Positions 18,444 to 28,072 of a stretch of DNA of 64,000 nucleotides are shown here, one piece after another (within the stretch, counting starts at the first letter, position 1; every line of letters starts with the position of its first letter). The stretch is taken from assembly GCF_000970305.1 (NCBI RefSeq), contig NZ_CP009517.1, positions 4,340,001 through 4,404,000 on the forward strand. Direction: 5' to 3'. Source of the stretch: Methanosarcina barkeri 3. Its GTDB lineage: Archaea; Halobacteriota; Methanosarcinia; Methanosarcinales; Methanosarcinaceae. Under the pieces are notes generated by a model. It was not told where the DNA came from. It did no database searches and saw only the letters and a program-made list of their open reading frames with translations. The position numbers and the translations under genes were made by a program.

Positions 18444-20390
18444 ATGGAAACTGCAAAAGGATACGCTGAGAGATTCACAACTAATCTTGATGTGATTTTC
18501 AGCGTAATGGGATTCGGTTTAGGGCTATTAATTGTTTCCTTGTACTATATCATCAACCTAAACCAGGAAGATATTGGAATTACCGTTCTTTCCGCCTGTT
18601 TGATCTACTTTGTATTTAGAAATAAATTTAAGAGTGAGGCCGCAATCTCTTCCCAAGAAAACAGGTTTAAAAGTATACTGGGTATCTCGTTTTATCTCAT
18701 TTTTCTGGCATGTGTTTTTATATATAGCACGAATCTGTACTACAGGCCCATATCTTCCTTTATATTGATATGTATTCTTGCAGCCGTTATCGCCTCCCAG
18801 ATTCTTTATGTTAGAGAAGGAGACGGAGTGACCTCCTTACTATTGCAAATATTCCTGCTATCAATTCTTATAAGAGTTGGAATTTTTTATAATTTCCCAA
18901 GTCTAATGGGCTATGATGCTTATTTCCATGCTAGTATGGCACGGGCAGTTACTGATACCGGGTTTGTTGCTCCGATTGAAACGAGCGGTAAGTACTTTTA
19001 CTACCCGCTTTTTCATATTTTTATCTCAATAATTCAGATAATAGGCGAAACCGATATCAAAGACGCAATATTTTATTCCATAGGATTTGCCAGCGTTTTA
19101 AGTACAGTAGGCGTTTACCTTGTAGGAAAGAAACTTGAGGGTGTTCAGATGGGGTTGCTGGCTACTTTACTAATAAACTTAAACAATCATAATATCGTTG
19201 CAGGAATTACAAATATAACTCCTGGTTCTCTTGTTCTTTGCTACTTTATATTCATTGTATACGCGATCTTTAGCGATAAACAGAGCTTGAGATATACAGC
19301 AGTTGTCCTGTTAATTACTATTCTAATGGTTCTGACTCATCAGTTGACAACTTTTGTAGTATTTCTTTCTTTAGTCTCAATTTGCGTAGGTAAATATCTG
19401 CATAATCGTGTATATAAGAGTTATTTCACGAAAGCAAATAGTTTTAATTATATACTTTTCTTTATAGTTAGTTTACAAACATACTGGATGTTCACATATG
19501 TTAATACAGATACTTCGTTTCTTGAAATGGTTCTCAGTCCTCTTATGGATGTCCTTCAAAGCGGATCAAGCTACTCAAGTACTGAACTTATTCTAGGTCC
19601 CGTATCTAATCAGGAAACACTGGAAACACTTCTACTTCATATAAGCTACCTTGCTCTACCTTTTTTCGCAATAGGAGGGGTATTAGCATGGTTTTCTCGC
19701 GAAAATGTCAAAAAAATCAATAAATTTTCTATTGCCTTAGTTGTTATAATCCTGTATGGTCTTGCTTATGGAATCCCTTTACTGGGGATGAGGAATTTCC
19801 TTACAAGCCGATGGTTCCCATTGATAGCAGTGTTCCTGGTACTGGTATCTGCCTCATATATGTTGAAATTAGTAAGTCTTTTTAACTCAAAAAAAGCAAA
19901 GATCCCCATAATGTTCACAATAATTCTTCTATTTTCGTTTGTAATGGTTACAACACCAGGCATAAATAAAGACAACCCACTTGTGGCAAAGGACACAACC
20001 GTAAGAAACCAGTTCAAAAGTATTGAAATAGAAGCTATTAAAACAGTAACCGCCAAGTACTCCGGAAATATCCTTATGGACTCTCCATATGATAGTTGTC
20101 TCTTTTACAGAGACAGGGGATATGATTCCAGTAACGCAACATATTTTAACATTCAGCATATACAGACTGGAGAGATTGATGGCAATCCGGTTGTTTTGCT
20201 GAGAAAGTCAACTATTAAAGAACCTATCTCTATTAATGACCCTGAACGTTATGGAGTAAATATTATCCAGACATTGCCAGAGGGATTTTTCAACGGATTC
20301 AAAGCACATGATTACGCCCGAGTATATGATAACGAAGAGGTATTTGCTTATACAAAGGAAGAAAAAAGACCAGAAACTAAGAGACCATGA
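18444..20390 (+). CDS. Large polytopic membrane protein, GT-C-like
   Basis: About 648 residues with roughly 12-14 spans and a C-terminal soluble tail of about 130 residues. The loop after the N-terminal spans carries FPSLMGYDAYFHASMARA, an Asp-containing motif with a following His, then KYFYYPLFHIFISII. This matches the layout of TDILPHIF and YFPLYHVFIAEAA in the protein at 46598-48583. The arrangement suggests an archaeal GT-C glycosyltransferase using lipid-linked sugars. The ATG at 18444 follows GGGGT; the TTG at 18429 is an alternative. It begins a short unit with the flippase downstream. Confidence 0.65.
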   Translation: METAKGYAERFTTNLDVIFSVMGFGLGLLIVSLYYIINLNQEDIGITVLSACLIYFVFRNKFKSEAAISSQENRFKSILGISFYLIFLACVFIYSTNLYYRPISSFILICILAAVIASQILYVREGDGVTSLLLQIFLLSILIRVGIFYNFPSLMGYDAYFHASMARAVTDTGFVAPIETSGKYFYYPLFHIFISIIQIIGETDIKDAIFYSIGFASVLSTVGVYLVGKKLEGVQMGLLATLLINLNNHNIVAGITNITPGSLVLCYFIFIVYAIFSDKQSLRYTAVVLLITILMVLTHQLTTFVVFLSLVSICVGKYLHNRVYKSYFTKANSFNYILFFIVSLQTYWMFTYVNTDTSFLEMVLSPLMDVLQSGSSYSSTELILGPVSNQETLETLLLHISYLALPFFAIGGVLAWFSRENVKKINKFSIALVVIILYGLAYGIPLLGMRNFLTSRWFPLIAVFLVLVSASYMLKLVSLFNSKKAKIPIMFTIILLFSFVMVTTPGINKDNPLVAKDTTVRNQFKSIEIEAIKTVTAKYSGNILMDSPYDSCLFYRDRGYDSSNATYFNIQHIQTGEIDGNPVVLLRKSTIKEPISINDPERYGVNIIQTLPEGFFNGFKAHDYARVYDNEEVFAYTKEEKRPETKRP

Positions 20391-20465
20391 TAGTCTCCGT
20401 TTACTTATTGCGAGATGAAAAAAAGCCCATATGTTGGGACTTATGTTTTAAAGTTGGAAGTAATT

Positions 20466-21941
20466 ATGTCATCAAACTTTATTGGTAATGTATTAAAACT
20501 CGTATCAGGAAGTGTTGCTGCACAGATTTTGGGTATACTTCTTGTACCAATAGTCACTAGAATTTATAGCCCTGACGATATGGGAGTCTTTCAGCTTTTT
20601 GTAGCAGTATCAGGTATACTGGTAATTTTCTCTACTTTTTCATACCAGTTTGCTATTATGTTGCCAAAATCCGAAGAGGATTCTGCAAATGTATTTTTCC
20701 TTTCTTCAGTTTTAGTTACTTTTATATCTTTACTCGTAGCCGTAGCAGTGATAATCTTTCCAGAAGACATTGAGCATGTTATTGAGTATATATTTCATAC
20801 TAAGGGATCCTCAAAATACTTAATCTATCTTCCTGCAATAGTATTCTTTAATGGCCTTTTTTTCGTGCAGAATTACTGGCTTTCAAGAAAACTACGTTTT
20901 GGAGTTGTTGCAGGATCTAGAGTGTTAAACGCTTTATCGACCAAACTACTTCAGTTAATTCCTTTCTGGACCGCATCACCTTTGGGTCTAATTGCAGGTT
21001 ATACTCTCGGATATGGACTTGCAGATCTGGCTATGCTCAAAGGCGTAAGAGAGGACTTGAAGGTCTTCAGGAAAGTATCAGTAAAAAAAATGAAAGAGGT
21101 GGCTATTGAATACAAAAATTTTCCTTTATTTAGTTCATGGTCTACACTTTCAAACACAATTTCTCCGCAGGTGCCTACTTTCTTGCTTGCATACTTTTAC
21201 AGCACAAGCGTTGTCGGATATTTCTCACTTGCGAATCAGGTAGTAAATATGCCCATGGGACTCATCGGGACAGCTATACAGCAGGTTTTCTTCCAGAAAA
21301 TCAGTGAGGTGAAAAATGGGAACTCAAGTGGCGATATGAAAGCTATTGTAAGCGAAGTTTACAAAAAGCTAATTTTAATAGGAATATTCCCTATGATACT
21401 CCTATTGATCCTGGGAGAAGAAATATTTACATCTGCTTTCGGGAAAAACTGGTATGTAGCAGGCACTTATGTAAAGATCCTTGTGCCGTTTATATTTCTT
21501 GTTTTCCTTGCCTTACCCATTTCAACTCTCTACAGTGTGTTTGAAAAGCAAAAAGTCTGGTTTACTTACAGCACGGCTCTTTTAATCTCAAGGTTCGTAG
21601 CACTTGCCATTGGAGGAGTTTACGCAAAAAGTGCTGAGTTTTCCCTTTGCTTGTTTAGCTTCACAGGAGTTATATTCGCTCTATGGAATAATGCATACTT
21701 ACTTAATCTTGTAGGAATTAGTAAAAGGGAAAGCCTGGAAATTCTCATTAAATATACAACAATTGGAGTAGTTATCTCAATCCCATTGGTTTTACTAGAA
21801 ACACTCTCTGCGAATTTTTATCTCATTATGCTTGCAGCTATCATCATAACCCCTATCTATTATGGGATAGCTCTTCATGATGATCCTACGTTCAAGAAAA
21901 TATTTTCATCCTTTCTTGTGAACATAAAAAATAGAACCTGA
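20466..21941 (+). CDS. Wzx-type polysaccharide flippase
   Basis: 491 residues with about 12-14 predicted spans, member of the polysaccharide biosynthesis/MATE-like export superfamily. The N-terminus NFIGNVLKLVSGSVAAQILG then LVPIVTRIYSPDDMGVFQLF is typical. The central TFLLAYFYSTSVVGYFSLAN and a conserved QVFFQKISE segment also match. It should flip lipid-linked oligosaccharides across the cell membrane. Its sequence is closely similar to the flippase at 60777-62270 (MPMGLIGTAIQQVFFQ against MPMSLIGGSISQVFFQ). The ATG at 20466 is preferred over the frame-open ATG at 20415, which lies in the upstream spacer. It lies 75 bases after the GT-C-like gene, so the two are probably co-transcribed. Confidence 0.9.
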   Translation: MSSNFIGNVLKLVSGSVAAQILGILLVPIVTRIYSPDDMGVFQLFVAVSGILVIFSTFSYQFAIMLPKSEEDSANVFFLSSVLVTFISLLVAVAVIIFPEDIEHVIEYIFHTKGSSKYLIYLPAIVFFNGLFFVQNYWLSRKLRFGVVAGSRVLNALSTKLLQLIPFWTASPLGLIAGYTLGYGLADLAMLKGVREDLKVFRKVSVKKMKEVAIEYKNFPLFSSWSTLSNTISPQVPTFLLAYFYSTSVVGYFSLANQVVNMPMGLIGTAIQQVFFQKISEVKNGNSSGDMKAIVSEVYKKLILIGIFPMILLLILGEEIFTSAFGKNWYVAGTYVKILVPFIFLVFLALPISTLYSVFEKQKVWFTYSTALLISRFVALAIGGVYAKSAEFSLCLFSFTGVIFALWNNAYLLNLVGISKRESLEILIKYTTIGVVISIPLVLLETLSANFYLIMLAAIIITPIYYGIALHDDPTFKKIFSSFLVNIKNRT

Positions 21942-22119
21942 AAGGGTTTAATTCCCTTTTAGAAAAACCTTACTGAAAGTTGATCTCTGAAGAAATCACG
22001 TTTATAGAAGAAAAGCAGAATTTCAGTCAGAATAAACCAGGTAAAGACCATTAGAAAAATAATAAAAAAATAATTTGGGGATATTCCCTAATTTTATATC
22101 TTTAAAATTTCGATTTTTA

Positions 22120-23127
22120 TCAGTAAATTTCTTTGTGAGTAGTTTTATACAGGGTTTTTGCAATTGAGTATTTTTTGCTCTCCAGAGTCACACTGTAATA
22201 AGGAATTAACTCAGGAGAAAAGCCCATTATGAAATCCGCAAATCTGGAAATGTTTGCTGCCATTACGTTCATGTACTCGAAGTTTCGGGATTTCAGGTCA
22301 AGAAATTCGTTATAATACAGAAGAGCGTTCGGACCCAACCGACCAAAGTCCGGGTTCAAGGCTGAGGTCCAGGTTATACTACACTTCTTTCCATACAGAT
22401 TTAAGTGAGCCGCAATAGCTTCGCCCTCAGGAGTCTCTGTGACAAACATATAGCCAATATCTTTTTCCTGAATTAGTTTAAACACTCTTTCGAAGAAACC
22501 TCTGGGAAGAGGAGGGGCTAATTTCTGTTTTTCGTAGACCATTGAGAGCAAATGGTAATATGTCTCAGGATCATTCCATATCCTGGTTTTAAGTCCTGCC
22601 TCATTTGCAGTTTTAAGTTCCCTTCGGATCTTTCTTGAAAGATTATTGTCTACATCTTCGTTGAGATTCAAATAATGGGTATAATGTACAGTGGAATCCC
22701 ATCCGTACCACGTAAAAGGTCTTACGTCTTTAAAACCTGGAGCAAACGTAAGGTGAATACTATCAAATCCCTGCTTACAAAGAAATTCTCTGAGAGGATT
22801 AAGAATATCGTGAATTTCCTGTACCTGTTTACTTGCTTTAGAGCTGGCACTCTCTTTTATAAGAGGCCCGCTGTAACTAGTCATATCACAGGTTGAATTC
22901 GCGATTCTAAGAGCCCCCTTAATATTTTTAATAAAAAGAGGACATCCTCCCACAAGCTCACCTTTTCTGAAACAACCATAAATTCTAAGTTCCTTTGCCA
23001 GAACGTCCCTGCAAATTCCAAGCCACTCACTTGTATGGAAGAGTGTACCAGGCTGAGCTTTTTCTACGAGCAAATCCCATTCATTATATTCAGATGGTGC
23101 TAGTTCTCTAACTTCAATTTCGTCCAT
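22120..23127 (-). CDS. FemAB/BioF2-like acyl- or aminoacyltransferase
   Basis: 335 residues with the double GNAT fold of the FemAB/Acetyltransf_6 group. The N-terminal half shows PGTLFHTSEWLGICRDVL and GELVGGCPLFIK; the C-terminal half shows RKIRRELKTANEAGLKTRI, GEAIAAHLNLYGKKCSITWTS and GPNALLYYNEFLDLKSRN. There is no signal peptide. FemAB enzymes move aminoacyl groups onto peptidoglycan precursors in bacteria, but related proteins occur in exopolysaccharide loci of organisms with other envelopes. Here it is the last gene of a five-gene unit and probably modifies a sugar of the polymer. Start ATG follows GGGGCTTAAA. Confidence 0.85.
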   Translation of the reverse strand: MDEIEVRELAPSEYNEWDLLVEKAQPGTLFHTSEWLGICRDVLAKELRIYGCFRKGELVGGCPLFIKNIKGALRIANSTCDMTSYSGPLIKESASSKASKQVQEIHDILNPLREFLCKQGFDSIHLTFAPGFKDVRPFTWYGWDSTVHYTHYLNLNEDVDNNLSRKIRRELKTANEAGLKTRIWNDPETYYHLLSMVYEKQKLAPPLPRGFFERVFKLIQEKDIGYMFVTETPEGEAIAAHLNLYGKKCSITWTSALNPDFGRLGPNALLYYNEFLDLKSRNFEYMNVMAANISRFADFIMGFSPELIPYYSVTLESKKYSIAKTLYKTTHKEIY

Positions 23128-23200
23128 TTTAAGCCCCGTACAAATAAATAATTATTCTCTGTGATGAGTTATAGGAAAACGTAAGACTGATTTTAAGCCT

Positions 23201-24418
23201 TCATTTCTCGGTCTCAAATGTTGATTTGCAGACTTCGTTAACCTTTTTCGCAACGCTGTACCAGCTGTAATTTTCAGTAACATAACTTAAACCTTTTGAA
23301 CCCAGTTCCATTCTTAAACCGGGATTTTCAAGCAGCTTTAAGATACCTTCTGCAAGAGCTTTCGGGTTCTCTGGAAGGACAGGAATTCCCCCTCCGGCTT
23401 CAAGTACTTCGTATACACCACTGATATTGCTTGCAACTACAGGTTTTCCGCAAGCCATGTACTCATATAACTTCAAAGGAGACAGGCCTATTTTTGCGTT
23501 TCTGGCAAATATAAAAGGAGCGGCACAGATATCGCTAGCATTAATGTATAGAGGCACGCGATCGTAGGCAATTACGCCCGTAAAAATGAACTTGTCCTCA
23601 ACTTCAAGTTCTCGGGAGAGCTTAATAAGATTGTGTTTCATGGCACCATCTCCGACAATCAAGAAGTGGCATTCCGGAAATGCGGAAAGGATATGTGAAG
23701 CTGCCTTTATCAGATACTCGACTCCTTGCCAGGGAGCAAGATTGCCCACAAAGCACACAAAAGGAGTTTTAAGGTCCAGACCAAGTTCTTTTCTGCATGT
23801 TTCCTGTTCTAGTGGCTGGAACAGAAAAGTATTTGCACCGTTAGAAACCACAAATATTTTTTCTCCAGGAATCTTATAGCCTTTCTCAAGATTTGATTTT
23901 ATTCCTGGAGTCACAGCAATGATTCTGTCCGAAAACCCCAGAGCTTTCTTGAGAATAAACAGTTTTAACCTGGCATGTGCGGAAAAATATCGGTTTGAGA
24001 AATTGTTTTTCTTTTCTGCATGCGGAAACTCATTTTCTTCAGATTTTTCCCTGAGGAGGTTCTTTTCGTCTTCAGGAATTCCGTTTAATTCATAAACAAT
24101 TCTTTTGCATCTGCTTTTACAGAATAATCCAGCAAGAAAGCCAAAATTGGGATTGCGAGTATATAGGACATCAAAAGTTTCGGAGCCCAGGAGACGTATA
24201 GAGATTTTTAAATAGTTAACAGTAAGTGAAAGGAAATTTCCAGGAGAGACATAATGGCTGTGAACGTTAGCCAGATTTGAAAAAGAGATCTCACCTACAG
24301 TAAAAATATGGACCTCATTGTCAAGCCTGGCAAGATTACTAACAAGCTCGTACCTGTGAATAAGTGAGCCATCAGCAAGAGAAAGAGGTCTTACCATATC
24401 CAGAAAAAGCATCTTCAA
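23201..24418 (-). CDS. Glycosyltransferase family 4 enzyme
   Basis: 405 residues, GT-B fold. The N-terminal acceptor domain starts MKMLFLDMVRPLSLADGSLI. The C-terminal domain has FVCFVGNLAPWQGVEYLI, HFLIVGDGAMK, the FTGVIAYDRVPLYINASDI segment, and the nucleotide-sugar site GLSPLKLYEYMACGKPVVAS with the EX7E-like glutamates. It is cytoplasmic and transfers a sugar from a nucleotide donor. It is strikingly similar to the GT4 at 43798-44982 (CFVGHLAAWQGVEFLI; GLSALKTYEYLACGKPIVAS). The TTG (24418) or ATG (24412) may start it behind AGGTGA. It is fourth in the five-gene operon. Confidence 0.9.
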   Translation of the reverse strand: MKMLFLDMVRPLSLADGSLIHRYELVSNLARLDNEVHIFTVGEISFSNLANVHSHYVSPGNFLSLTVNYLKISIRLLGSETFDVLYTRNPNFGFLAGLFCKSRCKRIVYELNGIPEDEKNLLREKSEENEFPHAEKKNNFSNRYFSAHARLKLFILKKALGFSDRIIAVTPGIKSNLEKGYKIPGEKIFVVSNGANTFLFQPLEQETCRKELGLDLKTPFVCFVGNLAPWQGVEYLIKAASHILSAFPECHFLIVGDGAMKHNLIKLSRELEVEDKFIFTGVIAYDRVPLYINASDICAAPFIFARNAKIGLSPLKLYEYMACGKPVVASNISGVYEVLEAGGGIPVLPENPKALAEGILKLLENPGLRMELGSKGLSYVTENYSWYSVAKKVNEVCKSTFETEK

Positions 24419-24464
24419 ATTATCACCTGTAAGTGAACTGCTCCTTCTAGAAGTTTGCTAATAT

Positions 24465-25391
24465 TCACTGCTCTCTCTCCTTTATGTCTCTTGAGTTTGA
24501 GCTAACGTTTTTCGAGATTCTGGATAACAGTCCTCCAGGTCCCTGGTTTTTGTAATAAGCCCTTACTTCAGGATCCTGAATTTTTTTATCCCTTCTAATT
24601 GCCGAGCTAAAATACCCCCAGCAGTAGGCAATGCCTGTATAGTAGGGAGACTTCACGGAAAGATGGAGTACATTTAAGAGGGCCATGAAAGAGTTTTTGC
24701 CAAGGTAATAAGCCATCCAACCATTTTTGAGATATCCGTTCCAGAGACCATTAGCTGCACTTGTTTTACGCTTTTGGATCTGGACTACCTCAGTATACTG
24801 CATGAGCCGCCAGCCTCTCAGGAGAGCCTTTATATTGGAAATTGAATCTGGAGACGGCTCAACCTGATAACCGCCAGTTTCAAAGAAACACTCTTTCTTC
24901 CAGATTCTTCCTGTACCTCGAGGAAGACTTTTTGCAGTTACTTCCAGGGAAAGTTTTCCGTCAGTATCATAATATATTCCCCCACTCACAATTCCTAGAG
25001 AATTATCCTTTTTAAGTTCAGACAGAAGTTTTCCAAAATAATTCTTTTCGAGAACTGTATCAGCATCCAGGAGGCCTATATACTCGAACTCGATATTATT
25101 TTTCTTAGAGTATTCAAGCGCATAGTCAAAACCCTGTTTGCAAACATAACTGTAGTGAAAAGTAATGTCTCTTGGCCTTGGAGGCAGTCTTATGCTCTGG
25201 ACCCAGGAACATTTTGACTGCAGGTCTTCAAGGATACGTGATGTTTCATCCGTACTTCCGTCATCGACTATAATCCATAACTCAGGTTTTAATTCCTGCC
25301 CTATTACAGCTTTTGAAACTTCCGGAAGATTTTGTTCTTCGTTCTTTGCAGGAGTAACCAGCAGATACTTTCCTTTTAATTCAGTTTCGAT
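24465..25391 (-). CDS. GT2 glycosyltransferase starting at a putative ATC codon
   Basis: The frame is open from a TGA at 25425-25427 down to 24465, but its first ATG, GTG or TTG is a GTG at 24989, far inside the enzyme. The upstream part of the frame encodes a full GT2 N-terminus: KGKYLLVTPAKNEEQNLPEV, LWIIVDDGSTDETSRI and YIGLLDADTVLEKNYF with the DxD motif. So translation must begin before 25370. An AGGTGGTG ribosome site (25404-25397) stands eight bases before an ATC codon at 25391. That start overlaps the stop of the upstream deacetylase by 11 bases and gives 308 residues. The C-terminus continues with GGYQVEPSPDS and one hydrophobic segment. Third in the operon. Confidence 0.85.
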   Translation of the reverse strand: METELKGKYLLVTPAKNEEQNLPEVSKAVIGQELKPELWIIVDDGSTDETSRILEDLQSKCSWVQSIRLPPRPRDITFHYSYVCKQGFDYALEYSKKNNIEFEYIGLLDADTVLEKNYFGKLLSELKKDNSLGIVSGGIYYDTDGKLSLEVTAKSLPRGTGRIWKKECFFETGGYQVEPSPDSISNIKALLRGWRLMQYTEVVQIQKRKTSAANGLWNGYLKNGWMAYYLGKNSFMALLNVLHLSVKSPYYTGIAYCWGYFSSAIRRDKKIQDPEVRAYYKNQGPGGLLSRISKNVSSNSRDIKEREQ

Positions 25392-26430
25392 CTGCCCACC
25401 ACCTGAAAATTTCTTCTCCGCTTGTCATCCAGGCTCCTTTGTCGAAGCAGTACTGAAGCACTTTCTCGTACAACTTTGCCCAATCGTTTCGGAAACTGCA
25501 ACCAAATACGAAATTATGCCATAGCAGTGTAATAACACCGTTGAAGCTTGCTGTAGTATCAATCAGATTTTTTGTGCGCTCCCAGGCCTCCTCGAAAGAT
25601 TTTGAAGTAGCAAAAAGCGCAACGTCCATAACGACAAGTGGGATTTCGAGAATATCTATTTCTTTTCCTCTGTCAAGGTTATATGGACTGAAAGGATGGC
25701 ACATTCCGTTCCTGAAGCCCGCACAATCATAGTACCCGAAAGTGGAGTCATAACTAAAACCGGCATCTGTAAGTATTTCCCAAGAGTCTGGAGTTTTGAA
25801 CCTTAAGTAATGATTACGAAAACCTATTACTTTTTTACCCAGAACGCCTTCAAGTCTTTGTTTTTCTTTTTTTATTTTTTCAGGGCTGTCGTATGAATAG
25901 TAACCTCCGTGAAGACCAACCTCCCCTCCCCTGTCTAAAATTTCTCCCAAATGATGTTCTATGTCTTCAATATCATACCTGAATCTTATTGGATCAATTT
26001 CTGAAGTAATGAAATAAAAAGAGGACTTTGCTTCAAAGCTGGCTTCAATATCCATAATTTTAGAAAAGTTGAGGTAAGGGGAGTGGTCTATTCCCTTCAG
26101 TTTCCATAGTAACTGATTTGCAGAATCCTTAAAATTTAACCGTTTAAAACTGTAAGCTGATGACAACAAGCTATGTGAAAGAGGTGGGTAAATATCATCT
26201 ACATCATGAGTCAAACAAACAGCAAATGTTTGATTTTCAGGGAATTCAACCTGCATCCCATTTTCTATAAGATATCTGGATACCTCAGGCTCAGAAGCGT
26301 TTCGGAGATATTTTTCAGAGAAAAGGAAACGCTGGTGTTTATCCAGCTTTTCAGGATAATACTCTTCTTTTCGGGTGAAAAGATCCCATAAATCCTGATT
26401 TTTCTTCAGTAATTCATACATAAGACTCAT
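25381..26430 (-). CDS. Polysaccharide deacetylase family protein
   Basis: 349 residues. It begins with a family-specific N-terminal helix region (NQDLWDLFTRKEEYYPEKLDKHQRFLF). The NodB domain follows, with AVCLTHDVDDIYP (motif 1), EVGLHGGYYSYDSPEKI (motif 2, with the HGG in place of HTxxH), VIGFRNHYLRF, and a late ITLLWHN motif. It is likely to deacetylate a sugar in the cytoplasm or on a lipid carrier. It is closely similar to 59189-60235 and to the pseudogene at 17817. It overlaps the upstream DUF354 gene by 17 bases and the downstream GT2 frame by 11. Second in the operon. Confidence 0.88.
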   Translation of the reverse strand: MSLMYELLKKNQDLWDLFTRKEEYYPEKLDKHQRFLFSEKYLRNASEPEVSRYLIENGMQVEFPENQTFAVCLTHDVDDIYPPLSHSLLSSAYSFKRLNFKDSANQLLWKLKGIDHSPYLNFSKIMDIEASFEAKSSFYFITSEIDPIRFRYDIEDIEHHLGEILDRGGEVGLHGGYYSYDSPEKIKKEKQRLEGVLGKKVIGFRNHYLRFKTPDSWEILTDAGFSYDSTFGYYDCAGFRNGMCHPFSPYNLDRGKEIDILEIPLVVMDVALFATSKSFEEAWERTKNLIDTTASFNGVITLLWHNFVFGCSFRNDWAKLYEKVLQYCFDKGAWMTSGEEIFRWWADRN

Positions 26431-27487
26431 CCGAAACTGAAGATAAAGAAAGTCCAGATTTTTTTTCAGGAAGACTTTCTATGAGTTTGACCACGAACTC
26501 TGTAACATTGATTTTATCCCTGAGAAGAGCAGCTCTTTTCAGGCTCCAGGTTTTCTTAAGTTCCGAATCTTTGAAAAGTTCTGTAATTTTTGTAAGGGAA
26601 GATTGCGAGTCGCTGTAGTTAAAAAGTAAACCGTATTTCTTCTCGAGTTCAGAAAAGTTCCCCATCGTTCCTGCAAGAGTGGAGATATAAATTGATGGAG
26701 TTCCCAGAATTGCACTCTCAACAGCCATCGTTGCTCCTTCACCTACATATAGAGTGGCATAATAGAGCAAGTGATGAATTTTTTCTGGGGAGACCCAGAT
26801 TCTATACTTCTCAAACTCTGTTTCCAGGGGGCCTTCTGAAGTTATGAATACTTTTCCATATTTTTCGGCCTCCTGAATAAGTGCTACTTTATTTTTGATT
26901 CCGTGTTGGCCTACATCATGGTGCGCACCCCATGAAACGAAGCGAAGGATTGTAAAAGGCTCCCCTTTCTCTACCCCAATATCTTTCAGAATTTCAGGAC
27001 GAGGAGTAAAATAAGATGGATGAAGATAAGCCAGTTCATGATACCCACAATACCTTATCTGTTTTCGTCCTTCATTTTTTAGATAGCATGAAGGAGTACA
27101 GATTATGTCACAAAAGGGATAGGTTAACTTCTGCGCCAATACTGCGTGTTCGGTGTCGTTAAAAATTATGGATTTTTTCCGTTGTATCCAGGCTACTTGA
27201 GCTATAGCTGGAGAAAGGATACCTATAAAAACATCAGGATCAAACTGTTGAGTAATTTTAAAAGTTTTGAACTCTCTTATAAACCATTCTTCAAGTAAAT
27301 TGATCTTTCCTGGTTTTACTTTACTCAAAACAGTATGCTGAATTCCATAAGCGTTCAAGAGCTCTATTACTACATCCTTGTCTCGCGAGACTACCATTAC
27401 TTGATGCCCTTTTTTCTCAAGACTCCATATAGTGTTTTTAAAAAAATGAACATGGGCTGGATGCCCTATATCGACAAGAACTCTCAA
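26414..27487 (-). CDS. DUF354-family protein, GT-B-like
   Basis: About 357 residues. DUF354 proteins resemble the MurG/UDP-GlcNAc 2-epimerase (GT-B) fold but their reaction is unknown. Visible features are LRVLVDIGHPAHVHFFKN at the N-terminus, FDPDVFIGILSPAIAQVA, IIFNDTEHA, IRYCGYHELAYLHPSYF, RFVSWGAHHDVGQHG and GEGATMAVESAILGTPSIYI. The frame opens at a TTG at 27502, but a GGGGAGTGA ribosome site precedes the TTG at 27487, which is chosen. It is the first gene of a five-gene unit running down to 22120. It probably acts on a nucleotide sugar or lipid-linked glycan of the same polymer. Confidence 0.87.
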   Translation of the reverse strand: MRVLVDIGHPAHVHFFKNTIWSLEKKGHQVMVVSRDKDVVIELLNAYGIQHTVLSKVKPGKINLLEEWFIREFKTFKITQQFDPDVFIGILSPAIAQVAWIQRKKSIIFNDTEHAVLAQKLTYPFCDIICTPSCYLKNEGRKQIRYCGYHELAYLHPSYFTPRPEILKDIGVEKGEPFTILRFVSWGAHHDVGQHGIKNKVALIQEAEKYGKVFITSEGPLETEFEKYRIWVSPEKIHHLLYYATLYVGEGATMAVESAILGTPSIYISTLAGTMGNFSELEKKYGLLFNYSDSQSSLTKITELFKDSELKKTWSLKRAALLRDKINVTEFVVKLIESLPEKKSGLSLSSVSDESYV

Positions 27488-28072
27488 CTTTTCACTCCCC
27501 AATTAATACTTTTTATAATTATAATGCACCGAAAGAAAGTCTGTCTGTTCGAGTAGTCTTTTGAGATTGAGAGGTCGGAAACGAACCCCCAACCTGATTT
27601 GAAAGTATATGAAACAAATTGATATCAACAAATCAGAAAATCTTCCTGCTTTATTCTCTCTTACTTTAACAAACGTGTTCAGTCAAATCCTGGTTTTCAC
27701 CCAACCCCAATTTCAAACTGTTCTATCAGATAGAACTCCCCGCCTTGTTCTACCTTAAAAAATAATAACTATTCTTCTCTAGCGGCTGAAGATCCCCTTA
27801 TTAGTGCCCCTATCAAATTCATTTTTTTAATTCAGTTATATGTATTAACAGACTAAATTATGATTAGAAGATAAATGGCTCAAGGATAAATAATTATGGA
27901 AAACATAGTTACTGAACTAAGATAACTAGAACCTTCATTGTTGAAAATATAGACAGGATATTCTCAAAAGTAGAAAATAAAAATTATTTAGCTTTTTTAT
28001 TTATACAAAAAAATAGACTTACTTAAAAGGAGAAGAAGTACTTAATAAATAAATTTATGAACTTTGAGAGGG
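27488..28072. other. Intergenic region, no gene seen
   Basis: About 585 AT-rich bases that must contain the promoter of the five-gene minus-strand operon. No open frame or repeat of note was found. Confidence 0.5.
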
